Part shown: positions 59,040-64,000 of the stretch, piece after piece
Layout: the number at the start of each line of letters is the position of its first letter
Numbering within the stretch: the stretch's first letter is position 1
Assembly: GCF_001039355.2 (NCBI RefSeq)
Contig: NW_019775841.1
Location: 14,454-78,453 of the forward strand
Length of the DNA: 64,000 nucleotides
Reading direction: 5' to 3'
From: Lingula anatina
Taxonomy: Eukaryota; Brachiopoda; Lingulata; Lingulida; Lingulidae
Program-made: the position numbers and the translations under genes
Notes under the pieces: generated by a model
What the model was told of the DNA's origin: nothing
Database searches by the model: none
Seen by the model: only the letters and a program-made list of their open reading frames with translations

Positions 59040-59955
59040 ACTGTATGTAGGGTTGCTAGTGGTGATGATTCCTCCGACCGAGAGAACCCCCACCACGATT
59101 AAAGCATACTCGGGGGAGTTCGAACTGTACATGCACACGATGTCCCCTTTCTTGAACCCCAACCGCGTGAACGCGCTGCCGATTCTGCGCACTTTGTCCT
59201 TGAAGTCAGCAAACGTAAATCTCGTTTCATTCTTGGCGTCAACCTATATGTAGAGTATGACGGTGTTTAAGGCAAGACAAAATATGACACTATTCATTTG
59301 CAGAGAAAAGTATTTGACAACAAAGCGAGGGAGGGGATAAACCAAATCGTTTTTCGACATTCGTCATTCTTGAAAAATGAAAAAAGAAAATAAACTTAGC
59401 ATCAAGGTCTAATAGCCTACCCCATTTTAAGTTCAATTTCACTGAAATATTATGAAATTTCCCTTAAAGGTTTGTACTATTCCAATCAACTGAATACCAA
59501 TGTTAATGAGGTCAACATAAAGAAATGCACTACTGGTAATATGCAACCACCCCACCATTTTGATATAAAGGTAGATTCATATCAAATCACTGTATAGATC
59601 TTTAAGAAGTAAATAAGTTATAATACTTAGGCTACTAATATTTTAAATCCCTGAAGAAGGCCTAGGGACCGAATGCTCGGATTACAAATTACATCTTCAT
59701 AGTAGATCTTCATAGTTGCATCAGTGTTATAACTTATTTACTAATTTAAAGATAGCATTTAATACCCATTTGCTGGAGAGAATATTAATTGCAGCTGTAC
59801 ATGTTCACAACAGAAACATAAAAAACCTTAACCTCACACTTAAATTTGCTCAGATTTGTGGTCTGCATACAGATATAACTCATCCAGTATAGTAAATATG
59901 TGGCCACATCCACCTCGGGTACCGTGATTTCAGGCAGTCTGCTACGAATTCCCAT
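59040..59955 (-). pseudogene. Orphan 5' fragment of a ligase gene (exons 1-2)
   Basis: Exon 2 (59243 to about 59045) is open and close to its paralogues, from VDAK through [17 protein letters not shown] to [10 protein letters not shown]. Exon 1 (from ATG at 59955) matches [20 protein letters not shown]. After that it is scrambled, and its end and splice donor are removed by a deletion joining it to intron sequence near 59858. Exons 3-11 are absent. It cannot give an enzyme and is a by-product of unequal exchange within the array. Confidence 0.85.
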
Positions 59956-60986
59956 CGTCTCTTCAGTTCACAATACAAACACAGCTTATAAGACGTCCTC
60001 ACAACAGTATTCCAAAAGCTCAGGAGTAAGATTCCAGTGCGTGTGTCGTCTGTAATCGCGACTTCTATTCTTCAAACGAACCAACTTTATACAACTTACA
60101 TGATTTGGTAATTTGGTAATAAATCAATTTTTTTTGACGGCCCAATTGCTATTTTTAAAGTACCACTATCTTAATACGTGGGTAGGTAAATAAAAAATCT
60201 TTGAAAAGGTGTATTTCTAAAAGGAAATTTGATGCTGAACACAGATCTGACAACCATTTATTTTTACAATTATCAGGTCGGTAAATTTGACAATTTTCAA
60301 AATGGCAGACAAAAGGCTCTACCAAGAGTTCCATCAACAACATTTAAAGGCACTACAGTGTGCCGTATGTCTTTTCTTTTGTTTTAGGGGCTGTAGCATC
60401 CATTTCTGATGTAACTACTGCGATTGGTTCATTTCAGAGTGATTTCAGATACTGGTAATTATACGTATATAACATGTGCAACAAGAGTTCAGCTAGTTTG
60501 AAAGTAAATCACAACTGAATTGATATTATAAGCCTTTTTTCCCCAAAGCGGTGTTCAACAGGCATTTCTCTCAACGCCCAGCTGTTGGATTAATCTGCCT
60601 GTTGCTAATATTGTCCACTCTTTATACTGTATAAGGAGAATGTGTGTTCAGGTTGATAGGGGAGTTGAGTGATCCGCTCTACATATTAAAGAACAGACCA
60701 TGGGCGTTAGAGCTTGATAAGGAAAATTTTAATTTTGCTGCGTTGTCAACATTTACTCCTAGTCGACAAGGCGTGCCACGCACAGTGCAGAACCACGTAC
60801 AGAATTGCGATCCACTCGTGACTCGGTCCTAGATTTCTTGTTTTTAAGTCACTCGTTACAGAAAAGGAGAAAGTGGCGGTGCCGAGAGCAGTCCATGGTC
60901 ATATGTCCATGCTTTATTAATAATCGTTTTATGAGTCACCTCTAAAGATTGTGACAATTAAAAAAACAAAGTTTACAATATCATAG
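59956..60986. promoter_or_regulatory. Upstream region of the orphan fragment, downstream of unit 4
   Basis: Carries the 250-bp upstream module (60130-60385) and the dispersed intergenic repeat (60545-60840), in the same order as upstream of unit 2. No gene seen. Confidence 0.4.
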
Positions 60987-63900
60987 CTAAGGTTTTTTCA
61001 GCTGCAGTGCCCTCTTTCGCAATTCTTCGCGTAGAACTCTACGCAGGATTTTCCCGCTTGCAGTCTTTGGAATTTCCTGGACAACCTCAACTCCGCCTCG
61101 AAGGCGCTTAATCGGGGCAACTTTGGCTGAAATATATATTATAGTTTACAAATGCCATATAAGACACCATATATAATACCCAACATAGACGGCTCAACAC
61201 ATAAATGAAAAAAAAAACTATAAATGTTTTAACAAAAGCCAAAGTAGTTTCACTTTTATATAGATAACAACTTTATAGATTATACATAACAAAATTACAA
61301 AAAAAAACTTTCGTAACAAAAGTAAGTAAGGAGAAGAAGAAAAATGTTTATCAAAGTTACCTGCTAAAAAATTAGCAATCTCCGTTTCAGTGGCTGTCTG
61401 TCCCGGTTTGAGGACTATGAACGCCATGGGCAGCTCTCCGGCGTCTTCGTCAGGACGTCCAACTACTGCAGCGTCCGCGACGGCATGGTGCGTTAACAAC
61501 AAGTCCTCTAGCTCTGCTGGTGCCACCTAGCGGGTATAAAAGATATAGTCACAATTTTAGTAGGTTAAGTATGAGCTTGGTAATTAGAAATGCTTTCGAT
61601 CTCGATCTCGATCTCGGTCTCAGTATTCTCCTTTTTAACTTAACAATTTCTAATGAATAACCCTTTATAAGATGCAGAATTACCTGGAACCCTTTGTATT
61701 TGATGAATTCTTTGATTCTGTCGATAACGTAAATGTTCTGGTCTTCGTCATAGTGGCCAATGTCACCTTAAATATTATTATTATTACAGAACCATAACAT
61801 GTATAATAACAAGAGGAAGAAAATTGGATATAATACATTTATTATTAAAACGATATAAATACTGATTGTTTGCTGAAAATTAATGTCCATTTAATGAAAA
61901 ACAAAACGGAACTTTTCTAGAGTTTTTGTCTGATGTCTTTTTCTAAATAGCTCTCTTGTGAGATAACACATCGTTAAATTTATATACACATGAAAAAATG
62001 CAGTTCGACTACCCCAACGAGACAACGAAAGCGGTTGCTGCAAATACCGGCGCAGACGGCAAGTCAAGTGCTGAGCTACCTCCCTCAACTCATGCACTCA
62101 GATTTCCAAATGAATGTGACACGCGTTCTTACCTGACTTCTCAGGGAGTAAATACCAGTATATTAGGCCTTAGTGCATCGGGCAGATATAACACCCTCCC
62201 CACGACCCTACAGAAAGTTGTTGAGATAACTTACCGCTGTGAAACCACCCCTCCTCATCAATGGCGGCATCCGTGGCTTCGGGATTGTTCAGGTAGCCTC
62301 TGAAGATTTGACATCCGCGGAAGCAAAGTTCACCATCTTCGTTTGGGCCGAGTTCCCTTCCGGATTGCGGATCTAAAACCTGAGGGAAAAAATCACTTGT
62401 CAAACGAAAAGTGTAATTATTAACTTTTTTTGCTATAATTTATTTCACAAAAAGATCAATTAAAAAAGCAACATTTCTGGTCGGTTATCTTTCCATACGT
62501 GGACTACGTCACTGACATCAAATCAAGAGCGGCGAAATGCAATTCATTAATTATCTGCACAAACTTTTCTCCAATAAACATGTATTTTGTTCACAGAGGG
62601 AGGGTAAGAGTAGTTAAAAGTTTTTTTTGTTCCGTATTCCGTGTTCCTCCTCAGTAAACCACCTTACTAGTAACTTCTTTTTTATGTCAAGCTACGTGCG
62701 TGTGTGTGTGTAAGAGAGAGAGAGAAGAGAGAGAGAGAAGAGAGAGAGAGAACTTTCTCTAGCAAGGACGCAATGACAGTGGACGCAAGCATTCACCTTA
62801 CACTCTGTGCTTGCAACCAAAACGCCGACAGAACCGGACCGAAACGTTCGCACGTCTGGCGGAGGCAAGGAACAGGACGGGCTGGCTTCTGTCGCACCGT
62901 ATCCTAAATTTATAGATAAGTACATACCTAGTACTTGTGCTTGTTTGCTATACTCTGGTGTACACGTGGTATTATGTTACTGAAGACACTCCGGATCCGT
63001 GAGTTAGAGTAAAATTCCAGTAAAATTTCATGCACGCCAGTACTATTTATACGTGTACCTCTAATTTCATGTGGCAAAAAATAGAAAAGCACTCAGAAAG
63101 CACATCCTTCAAGCAATGCAGCGCAATTCTCACTATAAGTTGACGAGTGGCAAAATTAATCGATTCTAAGTTAGCCTAAAAATTTATAAAAATTTGTCAA
63201 TAGCTTCTTAAGTTACACAGTTCACTTACAAAGCAGCAAAGACAAAAAAAAAAAAAAAAAAAAAGCTGTTGGCGGCGGTAAAATAAAATGGGATTTCTAG
63301 GCTATTGCTAGTTTGTATGATACCGTACAGAATAGCATCAAATCGATGAAATAACGGTGCGTTTCAACAGTGAACTAACACAAGAACATGTGAGAGTTAA
63401 AAAAACAGGAATATTTAATAATTTTGAATAATAAAGTAAAAAAAGGTATAAAACACAATACCTTGTACAACTTTGCATGTCCTCAGACGCGATTCCAGTT
63501 TCTTTTCAATATCTTTACCCAATGGCGCAGCCCCTGACATAATTACTTCGACACAGGAGAGGTCGTATTTGTCAACCAATGGGTGTTTAGTTAGCATCAC
63601 GGCTATGGGAGGAACCACTAGCAGGTAGCGGATCTAGGAAGACATAGTATAACTGAATAGGTTCAGTACGTCTTCTCACTTTACTAAACTCGAAATGGTT
63701 GACGTTATTTCCTGGCATTTTGGAATCGCAGCCCAAACGAGTTTGAGCAGCGTTGGTGACGACACACAATTTTGTTGGTAAAAATGAAAATAATTATTTA
63801 ATAATAAAAAAAATTCTGTTTCCAAACCGAGTTTATAAATCTACCAGAGAGAGAGAGAGAGAGAGAGAGAGGTGAGGCAAACTTACACTGTATTTTTCGA

Positions 63901-64000
63901 TGCAAGCAAGAAATGTTTCAAAATCGAATTTCTGCATGCAAACAACTTTTTGTCGGGTTTTAAAACCACCAAAGAGAATAAGTAACATCCCAAAGACGTG
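60987..64000 (-). CDS. Luciferase/4CL-like acyl-adenylating enzyme, unit 4 (5' part outside the window)
   Basis: Eight 3' exons are visible: 64000-63887 (partial), 63633-63462, 62903-62797, 62379-62235, 61766-61684, 61526-61361 and 61126-60987 carry the pocket, [30 protein letters not shown] and PKTASGK motifs, with phases identical to unit 3 (seven listed borders plus the cut exon continuing outward). The final codons read ALQLKKP then TAG, where unit 3 has ALQLKKSKL then TGA. The peroxisomal signal is therefore lost, and the enzyme, if made, should stay in the cytosol. The donor of the first visible exon has moved so that Lys became Ser (KYS). Otherwise the frame is intact. The gene starts beyond the right end. 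Confidence 0.85.
63241..63263. repeat. Poly-A run in an intron of unit 4
   Basis: About 23 A residues, with no further retroelement sequence recognised beside it. Confidence 0.8.

Noticed and set aside
42872-64000. Calling the array true luciferases
   Set aside because: The shared motifs and PTS1 are common to 4CL-like acyl-CoA synthetases. Nothing in the sequence proves light production.

Overview
Animal nuclear DNA, AT-rich, with GT-AG introns, dense transposon debris (Tc1/mariner, two LINE types, MITEs, a tRNA-derived SINE), microsatellites and three assembly gaps (25 N at 10965, one N at 27168, 735 N at 29638). The gene set (a GRL101-like CUB/lectin/LDLa/LRR seven-helix receptor, a pentraxin-like secreted protein, a neuropeptide-type GPCR and a tandem array of firefly-luciferase/4-coumarate-CoA-ligase-like enzymes) fits a marine invertebrate. 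A spiralian (mollusc or brachiopod) is my best guess; amphioxus or another marine phylum is not excluded.

Layout. 1-9.2 kb: an intronless class A GPCR (5504-6664, minus) in a duplicated locus. Its upstream flank is repeated to the left (1640-4480, split by a 5'-truncated LINE), and a third copy of its 3' end (8716-8900) is cut by a Tc1 fragment. 9.2-10.8 kb: MITEs and a 96-nt near-perfect hairpin. 10.8-21.1 kb: a large inverted repeat (arms about 10808-15590 and 16440-21080), each arm carrying a complete four-exon pentraxin-like gene. The arms face each other around a spacer with a MITE whose 57-bp inverted ends are perfect. 21.1-24.6 kb: a 5'-truncated, frameshifted copy of the big receptor, starting exactly where the inverted repeat ends. 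24.6-32 kb: repeats, a Rex1/CR1-type LINE fragment, scattered pieces of the inverted-repeat arm, and the large gap. 32-40.3 kb: the intact two-exon receptor of 1,885 residues. 42.9-64 kb (minus): the acyl-CoA-synthetase/luciferase-like array. It holds a 3' fragment (unit 1), a complete 11-exon gene of 533 aa (unit 2), a complete gene of 535 aa with a Tc1 element in its last intron (unit 3), an orphan exon 1-2 fragment, and the 3' eight exons of a further gene (unit 4) that runs off the window.

The main theme is birth and decay of genes by local duplication: inverted (pentraxin), direct at about 16.8 kb (receptor) and tandem with internal deletions (ligase array). Functional divergence is readable in places. 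The C-terminal peroxisomal signal varies along the array (AKL, AKL, SKL, lost). The pentraxins lack the usual calcium ligands. The large receptor has a 7TM domain without DRY or NPxxY. The three families are not an obvious pathway. Pentraxin and the lectin/LDLa receptor could both be recognition molecules, which is inference only.
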